Assembly: GCF_019352895.1 (NCBI RefSeq)
Contig: NZ_JAAAFX010000014.1
Coordinates: 386,790-450,789, forward strand
DNA length: 64,000 bases
Direction: 5' to 3'
From: Variovorax boronicumulans
GTDB taxonomy: Bacteria; Pseudomonadota; Gammaproteobacteria; Burkholderiales; Burkholderiaceae_C
Under the pieces are notes generated by a model. The model did not search any database. It saw nothing but the letters and a program-made list of their open reading frames with translations, and was not told the origin of the DNA. A program made the position numbers and the translations under genes. This document shows positions 46,559-57,281 of this stretch, piece by piece (positions within the stretch are counted from its first letter, which is position 1; each line of letters starts with the position of its first letter).

Positions 46559-47895
46559 CGCGCGTCGGTTCCGCGCTGGTGGGTTCGCTGCGTGCGCGCC
46601 TGCTGTTCTTCCTGCTGGCGGCCATCGTGCTGGCCGCGGGCACGCAGGCGCTGGTGGCCTACCGCACGGTGCTCAAGGAAGCCGACGAGATCTTCGACTA
46701 CCACATGCAGCAGATGGCGATGTCGCTGCGCGCCGGGCTGCCGCCCAGCGCCGCGGTGGGCGGCATCGGCAGCGCCGATCAGAACTTCGAGTTCGTGGTG
46801 CAGGTCTGGACCGCCGATGGCGAACGCATCTTCGAATCGGCCGACCGCGCCGCGCTGCCGCAGATCGCGGTGCTGGGCTTCGCCGACGTGCAGGCGCGCG
46901 GCACCACCTACCGCGTGTACTCGATGCAGGCGCGCGGGCTGGTGATCCAGGTCGCGCAGGACATGGCGGTGCGCCGGCAGATGGCGGGCGCGCTGGCGCT
47001 GCGCACGGTGATGCCGGTGGGCCTGATGGCGCCGATCCTGATGCTGGTCGTCTGGTGGGTGGTGAGCCGCTCGCTGGCGCCCGTGGCGCGCGTGCGCACG
47101 CAGGTGGCGGCGCGCCAGGCCGACGACCTGTCGCCGGTCAGCGAGAGCGGCCTGCCCGAGGAGGTGAGGCCGCTGGTACACGAGCTCAACCTGCTGTTCG
47201 AGCGGGTGCGCCATGCCTTCGAGGCGCAGAAGCATTTCGTGGCCGATGCCGCGCACGAACTGCGTTCGCCGCTGGCCGCGCTCAAGCTGCAGGTGCAGGG
47301 CCTGCAGCGCGCGCACGACGAGGCCACGCGCGAGGTCGCGGTCGGCCGGCTGACCGCCGGCATCGACCGCGCCACGCGGCTGGTCGAGCAGATGCTGGCG
47401 CTGGCGCGGCACGAGGCCAGCGTGGCGTCCGGCACCGCGGCGACGCCGGTCGACCTGGCGGAGCTTGCACGGCTCGCGATTTCCGACGTGGTGGCGGCCG
47501 CGCAGGCCCGGCGCATCGACATCGGCGTGGACGAAGCCTCCGCGGCGGCCACGGTCACGGGCCACGCCGAAGCGCTGCGCATGCTGCTGCGCAACCTGCT
47601 GGACAACGCCATCAAGTACACGCCCGAAGACGGTCGCGTCGACCTGCGCATTGCGGCCGATGCAGAGGGGGCGGCCTTGATCGTGGAGGACAGCGGCCCG
47701 GGCCTGCCGGCCGAGGAACGCGAGCGCGTGCTCGACCGCTTCTACCGGGCCGGCGCCTCGCAGGCCTCGGGCAGCGGCCTGGGCCTGGCGATCGTGAAAT
47801 CGATCGCCGACCTGCATGGCGCCAGCGTGGCGCTCGGCGCCTCCGAGCGCCTGGGTGGCCTGCGCGCGGTGGTGCGCTTTCCCCGGCGCGCCTGA
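46555..47895 (+). CDS. Sensor histidine kinase (QseC/TctE-like)
   Basis: A 446-residue membrane kinase. Two membrane helices (about 13-36 and 153-172) enclose a small periplasmic 2CSK_N-type sensor domain. A HAMP-like linker follows, then the HisKA dimerisation box with His234 (DAAHELRSPL) and the ATP-binding domain with N box NLLDNAIKYTP, G1 DSGPGLP and G2 GSGLGLAIV. It phosphorylates the adjacent response regulator. The stimulus is unknown; its neighbour, the Do-type protease, suggests a cell envelope condition. Confidence 0.93.
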   Translation: MTRVGSALVGSLRARLLFFLLAAIVLAAGTQALVAYRTVLKEADEIFDYHMQQMAMSLRAGLPPSAAVGGIGSADQNFEFVVQVWTADGERIFESADRAALPQIAVLGFADVQARGTTYRVYSMQARGLVIQVAQDMAVRRQMAGALALRTVMPVGLMAPILMLVVWWVVSRSLAPVARVRTQVAARQADDLSPVSESGLPEEVRPLVHELNLLFERVRHAFEAQKHFVADAAHELRSPLAALKLQVQGLQRAHDEATREVAVGRLTAGIDRATRLVEQMLALARHEASVASGTAATPVDLAELARLAISDVVAAAQARRIDIGVDEASAAATVTGHAEALRMLLRNLLDNAIKYTPEDGRVDLRIAADAEGAALIVEDSGPGLPAEERERVLDRFYRAGASQASGSGLGLAIVKSIADLHGASVALGASERLGGLRAVVRFPRRA

Positions 47896-47993
47896 AGCCA
47901 CCGGAAGAGGAGCGACGCTTTAAGCGTTGCCTAAGTCTGGGGGATCACATTCCTTTCATCGTGTTTCACCCCACACCCTCGAAAGGAAACTTC

Positions 47994-49466
47994 ATGAACA
48001 CCCGACTGACCTCGACCAAAGGCCTGGTGCTGGCGCTGGCGTCCGCCGGCGTGATCGGTGCCGTGGGCGCCGGTGCCTACACCAGCGCACGCGCCGTGGC
48101 CCCCGGGCCGGTGGCGACCGTCGTGGCCGCACCGGTCATGACGCTGCCGGACTTCTCCGAGATCACCTCGCGCGACGGCCCGGCGGTGGTGAACATCAGC
48201 GTCACCGGCACCACCAAGACCTCCTTCGACGGCAGCCTGCCCAACGGCATGGACCCGGACGATCCGATGGCCGAGTTCTTCCGCCGCTTCCAGGGCCAGA
48301 TGGGTCCGCGCGGCCGCCAGCCGCAGGAGCGCGAAGTGCCCACGCGCGGCCAGGGCTCGGGCTTCATCGTCAATGCCGACGGCATCATCATCACCAACGC
48401 CCACGTGGTGAAGGACGCCAAGGAAGTCACCGTCAAGCTGACCGACCGGCGCGAGTTCCGCGCCAAGGTGCTGGGTGCCGATGCCAAGACCGACATCGCG
48501 GTGCTCAAGATCGAGGCGAACAACCTGCCCACCGTGGCCATCGGCAGCACCAAGGACCTCAAGGTCGGCGAATGGGTGCTGGCCATCGGCTCGCCCTTCG
48601 GCTTCGAGAACACGGTGACGGCGGGCGTGGTCAGCGCCAAGGGCCGTTCGCTGCCCGACGACAGCTACGTGCCCTTCATCCAGACCGACGTGCCGATCAA
48701 CCCCGGCAACTCGGGCGGCCCGCTGATCAATACGCGCGGCGAGGTGGTGGGCATCAACTCGCAGATCTACAGCCGCAGCGGCGGCTTCCAGGGGGTGTCC
48801 TTCTCGATCCCGATCGATGTCGCGGTGCAGATCAAGGACCAGATCGTGGCCACCGGCAAGGCCAGCCACGCGCGCCTGGGCGTCGCGGTGCAGGAGGTCA
48901 ACCAGGCTTTCGCCGATTCCTTCAAGCTGGACAAGCCCGAGGGCGCGCTGGTGTCGAACGTCGAGAAGGGCAGCCCGGGCGAGAAGGCCGGCCTGCGTTC
49001 GGGCGACGTGATCCGCCAGGTCGACGGCCAGCCCATCGTGTCCTCGGGCGACCTGCCCGCGGTGATCGGCCAGCGCAAGCCGGGCAGCCAGGTGACGCTC
49101 GACGTGTGGCGCCAGGGCTCGCGCGTGGAGCTCACGGCCAAGCTCGCCGATGCGGCCGAGAAGGGCACGGCCGTGGCCGCGAACGACGAGGCGACCGGCA
49201 AGGGCAAGCTGGGCCTGGCGCTGCGTCCGCTGCAGCCGCAGGAGAAGCGCGAGGCGGCGGTCGAGGGCGGCCTGCTGATCGAAGACGCGGCCGGTCCCTC
49301 GGCACTGGCCGGCGTGCAGCCGGGCGACGTGCTGCTGTCGATCAACGGCACGCCGGCCAGCAGCGCCGAGCAGGTGCGTGCGGTGGTCGCCAAGTCCGGC
49401 AAGTCGGTGGCGCTGCTGATCCAGCGTGGCACCGACCGGATCTTCGTGCCGGTGAACGTCGGCTGA
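47994..49466 (+). CDS. Do-family periplasmic serine protease (DegP/DegQ/MucD type)
   Basis: A periplasmic protease/chaperone that degrades misfolded envelope proteins. 490 residues: N-terminal signal or anchor (about 8-35), a trypsin-like domain with the triad His137 (NAHVV), Asp167 (TDIAVLK) and Ser240 (NPGNSGGPL), then two PDZ domains (about 290-385 and 400-490). The start follows GAAAGGAAAC. It lies 98 bases after a two-component system and is a likely target of it. The loop before the protease domain is short, more like MucD/DegQ than E. coli DegP. Confidence 0.94.
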   Translation: MNTRLTSTKGLVLALASAGVIGAVGAGAYTSARAVAPGPVATVVAAPVMTLPDFSEITSRDGPAVVNISVTGTTKTSFDGSLPNGMDPDDPMAEFFRRFQGQMGPRGRQPQEREVPTRGQGSGFIVNADGIIITNAHVVKDAKEVTVKLTDRREFRAKVLGADAKTDIAVLKIEANNLPTVAIGSTKDLKVGEWVLAIGSPFGFENTVTAGVVSAKGRSLPDDSYVPFIQTDVPINPGNSGGPLINTRGEVVGINSQIYSRSGGFQGVSFSIPIDVAVQIKDQIVATGKASHARLGVAVQEVNQAFADSFKLDKPEGALVSNVEKGSPGEKAGLRSGDVIRQVDGQPIVSSGDLPAVIGQRKPGSQVTLDVWRQGSRVELTAKLADAAEKGTAVAANDEATGKGKLGLALRPLQPQEKREAAVEGGLLIEDAAGPSALAGVQPGDVLLSINGTPASSAEQVRAVVAKSGKSVALLIQRGTDRIFVPVNVG

Positions 49467-49473
49467 TCGAAGA

Positions 49474-49493
49474 CTGATCGGCCACCGGGCCGG

Positions 49494-49497
<4 letters not shown>
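49474..49497. terminator. Bidirectional hairpin between the protease and nadE genes
   Basis: A near-palindrome runs from CTGATCGGCC to GGGCCGGTCAG with the centre ACC, between convergent genes and overlapping the nadE stop. No T tract follows on either side, so termination strength is uncertain. Confidence 0.4.
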
Positions 49498-51584
<2,087 letters not shown>

Positions 51585-51640
51585 GGGCGTGATCGTATGC
51601 GCCCGCGCGCGGCGCGTCAGCGCACGGTCGCCAAGACCGC

Positions 51641-52690
51641 TCAGGTCGTCGGCAGGTGCAGCGTATGGCCCAGGAAGAAGCGCAGCATCTCGGCGCTGGC
51701 GTCGACCCCGTCGGGCGCGGTGTAGCTGCCGCCGGCACTGCCGCCCGACCAGGCATGGCCGGTGCCGTGCAGCTGCCAGTGCTCGACCGCGCTGGCGCCG
51801 TCGGCGGCTGCATGGCGCGTGCGGGTGAAGCGCTGGCCTTGCGTGACCTCGGCCGCGCCCGCTGGGCCCAGCGCGCGGCGCGCGGCGTCGGCCACGGCCG
51901 TGCCGTTGCGTGCATGCACCGTCGCATCCGCATCGCCGTGGAAGACGATGGTGGGTGGGGCCGGGCCCTCCGTGATCGCCACGGCCGGGCCGCCGCGCAT
52001 CGCGGCCAGCGCCGACGGCAGGTCATGCGCCGCGCCCGTGGGCAGGCCCGAGTGCACGCCCACCGCCGCGAACAGATCGGGGTGGGTGCGGCCCAGGATG
52101 TCGGCCATGGCACCGCCCGCCGACAGCCCGGCGACGTAGACGCGTGCCGGGTCGGCGCCCTGCGTGGTCACGATCTCGCGCGTCAGCGCCGCCAGCAGCG
52201 CGGGTTCGCCGCGCTCGCGCCGCTGGTGCTGGGGCTTGAACCAGTTCCAGCATTTCTGCGCGTTCGCATGCTGCGTCTGCTCGGGGTAGAGCACGATCGC
52301 GCCGGCCTCGCGCGCCAGGATGTTCATGCGGGTGCCGGTGGCGAAGTCCTGGGCGTCCTGGGTGCAGCCGTGCAGCATCACGACCAGCGGCGGCCGCGGT
52401 GCGTCGGCTGCGCGGGCCGGCACGTAGAGCCGGTAGGCGATCTGGCGGCCCTGGTGGCTGAAGCGGTGGGCGCTCCAGGATTCGGAAGGGGCGCGTTCGG
52501 CGGCGGGGGCGGGTGCCTCGTCGATCACGCGCACTTCGGCCTCGATCACGTCGTCGACCACCGGGGCCGCGGCGTCGCTGGCGGCATTCCCATGGGCCTG
52601 CCGCATCAGCAGCGCAGTCGCTCCCCGCAGGTTGCCCTCGCGGGTGAGGCGGGTGGCTTCGCTCATCAGGTGCTGGAAGTCGGTGTTCAT
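51641..52690 (-). CDS. PHB-depolymerase-family esterase
   Basis: A 349-residue alpha/beta hydrolase of the LpqC/poly(3-hydroxybutyrate) depolymerase family. It has the oxyanion histidine MLHGCTQDA, the nucleophile elbow GLSAGGAMA, the acid FHGDAD and the base HGTGHAWSGG. There is no signal peptide; the N-terminal 70 residues resemble a phasin-like or linker region, which hints at binding intracellular PHB granules. The next gene upstream encodes a ribbon-helix-helix protein 14 bases away, so the two form an operon that the palindrome at 53137 probably controls. Confidence 0.88.
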   Translation of the reverse strand: MNTDFQHLMSEATRLTREGNLRGATALLMRQAHGNAASDAAAPVVDDVIEAEVRVIDEAPAPAAERAPSESWSAHRFSHQGRQIAYRLYVPARAADAPRPPLVVMLHGCTQDAQDFATGTRMNILAREAGAIVLYPEQTQHANAQKCWNWFKPQHQRRERGEPALLAALTREIVTTQGADPARVYVAGLSAGGAMADILGRTHPDLFAAVGVHSGLPTGAAHDLPSALAAMRGGPAVAITEGPAPPTIVFHGDADATVHARNGTAVADAARRALGPAGAAEVTQGQRFTRTRHAAADGASAVEHWQLHGTGHAWSGGSAGGSYTAPDGVDASAEMLRFFLGHTLHLPTT

Positions 52691-52703
52691 GGTCTGGGCC
52701 TGT

Positions 52704-53123
52704 TCAGTGGATGCGCCCGGCGAGCGCGGATTTGACGGCCGGACTGGCATGCAGGGCGCCCAGGACGGTGAGGGATTCGATGGAGGCGAGCGCGAGTTCG
52801 GGCGAGACCTCGGCACCGATGCTGGCCAAGCCGAGCACGCGGATCTGCAGCGTCTGGCCCGCGGCCCGCACGGCCTCGAGGTCGGCGGCCGAGAAGTGCT
52901 GCAGGCCCAGCACCAGCGTCTTGCGCGTGACCACCTGGCGCAGTACCTCGCCGTGCGCCGTCAGCTGGTTGCGGATGGCGGTGCGGATGAAGTCGGTGCG
53001 GTTGGAATAGAAGCCCTCGGCCACCATCAGGTCGATGTGGCCCAGATCGACATAGCCGAGGTTGATGGTGATCTTCTCGGAGTCGGGGGGCGGCTTGGGC
53101 TTGGTGGGGGTGGAGGAGGCCAT
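52704..53123 (-). CDS. Ribbon-helix-helix (CopG-like) transcriptional regulator
   Basis: A 139-residue protein whose residues about 16-60 (KITINLGYVDLGHIDLMVAE, then NRTDFIRTAIRNQL) form a CopG/Arc-type beta strand and two helices. The rest (about 60-139) is a helical domain I do not recognise. ATG 53123 is preferred over an in-frame start at 53138, which would lie within the operator. It has no toxin partner but is followed at 14 bases by the PHB-depolymerase-like esterase. A perfect palindrome sits just upstream of its start, so autoregulation is likely. Confidence 0.85.
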   Translation of the reverse strand: MASSTPTKPKPPPDSEKITINLGYVDLGHIDLMVAEGFYSNRTDFIRTAIRNQLTAHGEVLRQVVTRKTLVLGLQHFSAADLEAVRAAGQTLQIRVLGLASIGAEVSPELALASIESLTVLGALHASPAVKSALAGRIH

Positions 53124-53136
53124 GCGCCATCCTATC

Positions 53137-53154
53137 ACCATCCATATGGATGGT
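53137..53154. promoter_or_regulatory. Perfect 18-bp palindromic operator of the ribbon-helix-helix gene
   Basis: ACCATCCATATGGATGGT is an exact palindrome 13 bases before the regulator's start codon. It abuts a reverse-strand promoter: -35 TTGAAG (53180-53175), 17-base spacer, -10 TATACC (53157-53152). A bound repressor would cover the -10 and transcription start. Confidence 0.75.
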
Positions 53155-53180
53155 ATACGGCTGTTTTATTCGACCTTCAA
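53152..53180 (-). promoter_or_regulatory. Promoter of the ribbon-helix-helix/esterase operon
   Basis: On the reverse strand, TTGAAG (-35) and TATACC (-10) are separated by exactly 17 bases. The promoter lies inside the last codons of the helicase gene at 53166, and the palindromic operator overlaps its -10. Confidence 0.5.
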
Positions 53181-55475
53181 TCCACTTTCTCCGGAAAAAT
53201 GCCACCACGCAGGCAGCAGGGCACGCACCTCCGTCTGGTCGAAGCGGTCGTCCAGCAGGTGCAGCACGCCCGCGTCCTGCTCGGTGCGGATCACCCGGCC
53301 GGCCGCCTGCACCACCTTGCGCAGGCCCGGGTAGAGGTAGGTGTAGGCATAGCCCGTGCCCTGGCCGAAACGCTGGTCGAGGCGTTCGCGCATGAGCTCG
53401 TGGCGCTCGTCGTGGCGCGGCAGGCCCAGGCTGGCGATGAAGGCGCCGATCAGCCGGTCGCCGGGCAGGTCGATGCCCTCGCCGAAGGCGCCGCCCAGCA
53501 CCGCGAAGCCCACGCCCTGGCCTCCCGCGCGGAAGCGCGCCACGAAGGCGCTGCGTTCGACTTCGGGCATCTGTGCGGTCTGGGTCCAGTTGGGGATGCC
53601 GGGGTGGCAGCGGGCGAACAGCGTGCGCGCCGCCTCGAGAAATTCGAAGCTGCCGAAGAAGGCCAGGTAGTTGCCCGGGCGCTGCGTGAACTGCGCGGCC
53701 ACGCGGTCGACCAGCGGCCGCAGCGCGCGGCCCCGGTCGCGGTAGCGGGTCGAGAGCGCGCTGGCGACGCGGACCTCGAGCTGCGCGGCCTGGAAGGGCG
53801 AGCCCACGTCGAGCTCCACCGTGTCGTCCGGCAGGCCCAGCATGTCGCGGTAGAAGGCGAAGGGCGCGATGGTGCCGGAGAAGCAGGCGGTGCTCATCGA
53901 GGCGGCGAAGCGCGGCCGCAGGAAGGGGGCCGGCACCAGGTTGCGCACGGCCAGCGTGCAGCCCGCGTCGGCCGAGGGCAACTGGCTCTCGAACACCGAA
54001 TGGACATCGAGCGCATTCGCCAGCCGCACGAACTGCAGCGCATCGAAGAAGAAGCGCAGCAGCGGCCCGCCGGCCTCCTGCGGCGCCGCGGCGAAGTGCT
54101 CGGCCAGCGCCACGGTCGCGTCCTGCAGGGCCTGCTGCAGGCCCTCGGGCACCTGGTCGTGCGGCGCGTAGGCGGCGGCCTGCGCCTGCTGCAGCGTGCG
54201 CCACTCGCGCCGCACCCGGGCCAGCGAGGGCCGCAGGCCCGCCGGGGCCGCGGCATGGGCGCTTTCGAGCGCGGGTGCGTCCAGCGTGGCCGAATACATC
54301 GCGCGGGCGCGCTCGAGCAGGTTGTGGGCCTCGTCGACCAGCACGGCGACGCGCCATTCCTCCTGCCGCGCGAGCGCGTAGAGGAAGGCGCTGCTGTCGA
54401 ACCAGTGGTTGTAGTCGGCCACCACCACGTCGCTCCAGCGCACCATCTCCTGCGACAGGAAGTAGGGACACACGGCATGCGTGCGCGCGATGCGCCGCAG
54501 CGCGTCGCCGGTCAGGCACTGCACCGTGGCGGCCTCGCTGCGTGCGGCGGGCAGGCGGTCGTAGAAGCCGCGCGCCAGCGGGCAGGCGTCGCCATGGCAG
54601 GCCCGGCCCGGGTACTCGCAGATCTTCTCGCGCGCGGTGAGCTCGAGGATGCGCAGCGCGGGGGCGGGCGGGCCGAAGCGCTCCAGCGCCTCGAGCGCGA
54701 TCGCGCGGCCCGATGTCTTGGCCGTGAGGAAGAACAGCTTGTCGGTCTGCTGCGCGCTCCAGCCGCGCAGCAGCGGGAACACGGTGGCCACGGTCTTGCC
54801 GATGCCCGTGGGCGCCTGCGCGATCAGGCAGCGCCGGGCCGAGGCCGCGCGGTAGACGCTCTCGGCCAGTTCGCGCTGTCCGGCGCGAAAGCCGGCGTGC
54901 GGGAAATCGAGGGCATCGAGCGCGGCGTCGCGCGCGGCATGGCGCTGCGCCTCCTGCACGGCCCAGGCCATGTACCTGGCGCAGAGGTCTTCAAAGCCTT
55001 CGCGCAGGGCCTCGCGCGTGCAGTGCTGGGCGATCACCGTCTCTTCGCCGCTCGCGATCTCGAGGTAGACCAGCGCCACCTCGATCGCCGTCAGCGCGTG
55101 CTTCTCGCACAGCATCCAGCCGTAGGTCCGGGCCTGGGCCCAATGCAGCGCGCGGTGGTTCTCGCGGATGGCGTTGACATCGCCGCGGAAGGTCTTGATC
55201 TCCTCGACGCGTGGGAGGGCGGGGTCGTAGCCGTCGGCCCGGCCGCGCACCTCCAGCCCCTCGAAGACGGCCGAGAGCGTGAGTTCGCGCTGGTAGTCGT
55301 CGTCGCGCCGCGATTGCACCAGCAGGTGGCCGGCCATGCCTTCCTGCGCGCTGGGCGCCGGCGTGAAGCGGAAGTCCAGGTCGCCGGCCTTGGCACCGAA
55401 GGCGCAGAGCGCGCGCACCGAGACCCTGCGAAGCAGGGGCGTGGCGGGTGCACCGGACCGTGGAGGCAAGGACAT
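53166..55475 (-). CDS. DinG/XPD-type DNA helicase with N-terminal PD-(D/E)XK nuclease-like domain
   Basis: A 769-residue superfamily 2 helicase of the iron-sulphur XPD/DinG group. Residues about 1-190 look like a PD-(D/E)XK nuclease: Asp81 in GRADGYD, then Glu92-x-Lys94 (VEEIKTFRG). The helicase core has Walker A APTGIGKT (Lys227), the four cluster cysteines Cys286, Cys293, Cys298 and Cys336, DEAH at 381-384, and motif VI QAAGRVIRTEQD. ATG 55475 is preceded by a LexA box, so it is an SOS gene for repair of single-strand-containing or R-loop structures. Direction of unwinding and nuclease activity are inferred from family. Confidence 0.9.
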   Translation of the reverse strand: MSLPPRSGAPATPLLRRVSVRALCAFGAKAGDLDFRFTPAPSAQEGMAGHLLVQSRRDDDYQRELTLSAVFEGLEVRGRADGYDPALPRVEEIKTFRGDVNAIRENHRALHWAQARTYGWMLCEKHALTAIEVALVYLEIASGEETVIAQHCTREALREGFEDLCARYMAWAVQEAQRHAARDAALDALDFPHAGFRAGQRELAESVYRAASARRCLIAQAPTGIGKTVATVFPLLRGWSAQQTDKLFFLTAKTSGRAIALEALERFGPPAPALRILELTAREKICEYPGRACHGDACPLARGFYDRLPAARSEAATVQCLTGDALRRIARTHAVCPYFLSQEMVRWSDVVVADYNHWFDSSAFLYALARQEEWRVAVLVDEAHNLLERARAMYSATLDAPALESAHAAAPAGLRPSLARVRREWRTLQQAQAAAYAPHDQVPEGLQQALQDATVALAEHFAAAPQEAGGPLLRFFFDALQFVRLANALDVHSVFESQLPSADAGCTLAVRNLVPAPFLRPRFAASMSTACFSGTIAPFAFYRDMLGLPDDTVELDVGSPFQAAQLEVRVASALSTRYRDRGRALRPLVDRVAAQFTQRPGNYLAFFGSFEFLEAARTLFARCHPGIPNWTQTAQMPEVERSAFVARFRAGGQGVGFAVLGGAFGEGIDLPGDRLIGAFIASLGLPRHDERHELMRERLDQRFGQGTGYAYTYLYPGLRKVVQAAGRVIRTEQDAGVLHLLDDRFDQTEVRALLPAWWHFSGESGLKVE

Positions 55476-55477
55476 GA

Positions 55478-55493
55478 CTGTATCAATGTACAG
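55478..55493 (-). promoter_or_regulatory. LexA (SOS) box over the helicase promoter
   Basis: CTGT, eight bases, ACAG (CTGTATCAATGTACAG) is the exact core of the proteobacterial LexA site, in a context GA...TA like the E. coli consensus. On the reverse strand a -35 TTGGAG (55513-55508), 17-base spacer and -10 TACATT (55490-55485) overlap it. Transcription would start only a few bases before the ATG, giving an almost leaderless message. Confidence 0.75.
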
Positions 55494-55732
55494 TAGTCGA
55501 GCGTATTCTCCAAGGCCGCAAACCGTCGCTTTGCGGGATCACGCTGCGAGCAGGCGTCTTTTCCAGCTAAAACGAAACAAAAGACTTGATAGATATTTAT
55601 GGAAATTCGTCACGAAATGTGTATTCGATGTAACATTTAAGGCTGTCCTTGTCCCAATGCGCGGAAAACTGCCACGCCCCTTTGCTTCGATGCGCTTACA
55701 AACGCCCTCTTACATTGGAATTTGGAGCAGTT

Positions 55733-55933
55733 ATGACCGGGTCCGGACGATTGGCGCTCAGCGTGAGTGAACTGGAAGAGGGCGAGTTTCACTACGTCCT
55801 GCTGGAGGCAGTCACCATGCCGGGTGAACTGCTGTGTTTCAAGCCGAAGGAGTTCGGCGAACGTGCCCATGACAAGCCCATGGATGCGTGGTTCTCGGGC
55901 CTGGGCGCGGTCCGTCGGCTCAACGAGCGCTGA
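55733..55933 (+). CDS. Small hypothetical protein, 66 aa
   Basis: Not recognised. A 66-residue acidic protein starting MTGSGRLALSVSELEEGEF, with no membrane segment or cysteine motif. GGAG lies seven bases before ATG 55733. The preceding 239 bases (55494-55732) are AT-rich, hold the helicase promoter on one side, and must hold this gene's promoter on the other. A longer frame from 55649 is possible but begins in the AT-rich tract. Confidence 0.6.
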   Translation: MTGSGRLALSVSELEEGEFHYVLLEAVTMPGELLCFKPKEFGERAHDKPMDAWFSGLGAVRRLNER

Positions 55934-56008
55934 CCTTCCCGGGTCGTCGCCGCATGCGGGGGTGTGGGCATGGCTGCCTGCCCGCTGCTTTCTTCTCAAG
56001 GTACGGCG

Positions 56009-56167
56009 ATGGATTTCGAATTGTTCGTGGCGTTGTTCTGTGTGATCGGTATCGGATGGTTGACCCTGGTGCCCACCTATCGTGGATGGAACCATCTGGA
56101 ACGCAGGATGGCCCAGCAGGTCGAGACGACCATTGCGGCGCTCGAGGACGGCGAGCCCAAGCCCTGA
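56009..56167 (+). CDS. Small single-pass membrane protein, 52 aa
   Basis: A 52-residue protein with one membrane helix near the N-terminus (FELFVALFCVIGIGWLTLV) and a charged cytosolic or periplasmic tail ending EDGEPKP. It looks like a tail-less membrane microprotein; function unknown. ATG 56009 is preceded by AAGG; a GTG at 55964 would add 15 residues. It is 75 bases after the previous small gene and may share its transcript. Confidence 0.5.
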   Translation: MDFELFVALFCVIGIGWLTLVPTYRGWNHLERRMAQQVETTIAALEDGEPKP

Positions 56168-56218
56168 GACGGTGTGGTCCCCGGCGCCACGTCGGGCCGC
56201 CGCCGATGAGGAGGGCGC

Positions 56219-57079
56219 TCAGCCCCCGGCTTTGACGAACTTGAGCGTCATGCGGTCGGATTCGCCGATCGCCAGGTATTTCTCCCGGTCCACGGCGCCG
56301 CCGCGCAAGGTGGGCGGCAAGGCCCAGACGCCTTGCGCATGGTCATGGCTGTCGCGCGGGTTGGCGTTGATCTCGCTGGCGCCCGCCAGCACGAAGCCCG
56401 CCGCACGCGCGCGCTCCACCACCAAATCCTGCGGCACATAGCCGCTCTCGATGACGCGTGCGAGCGAGGTGCCCGGCGCCGCGCGGTGTTCTTCCACGCC
56501 CAGCACGCCGCCCGGCTTGAGTACGGCGTGGAAGGCGCGCAGCGTTTCGTCGAAATGGCCGTCGGCGATCCAGTTGTGGATGTTGCGGAACGTCAGCACC
56601 GCATCGGCGCCGCCCGGCGGATGGATGTCGGTGAAACCCGCCACCGGCAAGGTGCCCAGCACCACGCGCCGGTAGGTGGCCGGGTCGGCCGCCAGCTTGG
56701 CGCGGAAGGCCGCGCGGGCGCGCTGCTGGCCGGGCGAGCCGTCGGCCGGTTCGTGCGCCGCATAGAGCCGGCCCTTCGGGTTCAGGTAGGCCGCCAGGAT
56801 CTCGGTGTACCAGCCGCCGCCCGGCGCGATCTCGACCACCTGCCAGTCGGGGCGCAGGCCGAAGAAGGCCAGCGTCTCGTAGGGATGGCGTGCGGCATCG
56901 CGTGCGCGGTTGGCGGCGCTGCGCTGCGGACCGTCGACCGCGGCGTGCAGGGCCGCATCGGCATCGTGCGCCACGGCCGCGGCGCCGGCCGCCATCGGCA
57001 GCGAGGCCAGCGCGGCCAGCACCTGCCGGCGTTGAAGAAGGGCGCCGGAAGCGGCGAGGGCATGGGGCAGGGGGGTCAT
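56219..57079 (-). CDS. Exported class I methyltransferase-like protein (COG4798 family)
   Basis: A 286-residue protein with an N-terminal Tat-like signal (RRQVLAALASLPMAAGAAA). It has a Rossmann methyltransferase core: the SAM motif I EIAPGGGWYTEILAAYL, GADAVLTFRNIHNW and LKPGGVLGVEEHR. The family is annotated as predicted methyltransferase; since SAM is cytosolic, either the signal is not cleaved or the domain is non-catalytic outside. No coupled genes: it diverges from the old-yellow-enzyme gene. Substrate unknown. Confidence 0.82.
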   Translation of the reverse strand: MTPLPHALAASGALLQRRQVLAALASLPMAAGAAAVAHDADAALHAAVDGPQRSAANRARDAARHPYETLAFFGLRPDWQVVEIAPGGGWYTEILAAYLNPKGRLYAAHEPADGSPGQQRARAAFRAKLAADPATYRRVVLGTLPVAGFTDIHPPGGADAVLTFRNIHNWIADGHFDETLRAFHAVLKPGGVLGVEEHRAAPGTSLARVIESGYVPQDLVVERARAAGFVLAGASEINANPRDSHDHAQGVWALPPTLRGGAVDREKYLAIGESDRMTLKFVKAGG

Positions 57080-57217
57080 GGGATGGGCCTTGGCAGAAGC
57101 GGGGAAGAGACGGGAACGGGTCGCGGCGCGGCCATCTTTCCACCTTAGCGGAATTGCCATGACCCGGCGCGGCCCATCCTTGGCGGCCGCATATCGACCT
57201 GCGCATTCCTTCTAAGT

Positions 57218-57235
57218 AGACAGACCGTTCTGTCT
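57218..57235. promoter_or_regulatory. TetR-type palindrome upstream of the old yellow enzyme gene
   Basis: AGACAGACCGTTCTGTCT is palindromic at 16 of 18 positions and lies 46 bases before the oxidoreductase start. TetR-family repressors of old yellow enzymes, such as NemR, bind sites of this type. No TetR gene is adjacent in the window. Confidence 0.5.
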
Positions 57236-57281
57236 TATCTTTGCCGCTTCTGCATCCCGCCGGCGACCGCGCCGAAGACCC

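Noticed and set aside
52704..53123. Ribbon-helix-helix protein as an antitoxin
   Set aside because: The adjacent gene is an esterase with a full catalytic set and no toxin-like gene is present, so a toxin-antitoxin pair is not supported.
52632..55496. 954-codon forward open frame opposite the helicase
   Set aside because: The reverse strand has full helicase motifs and a LexA-controlled promoter; the forward frame has no recognisable domain.
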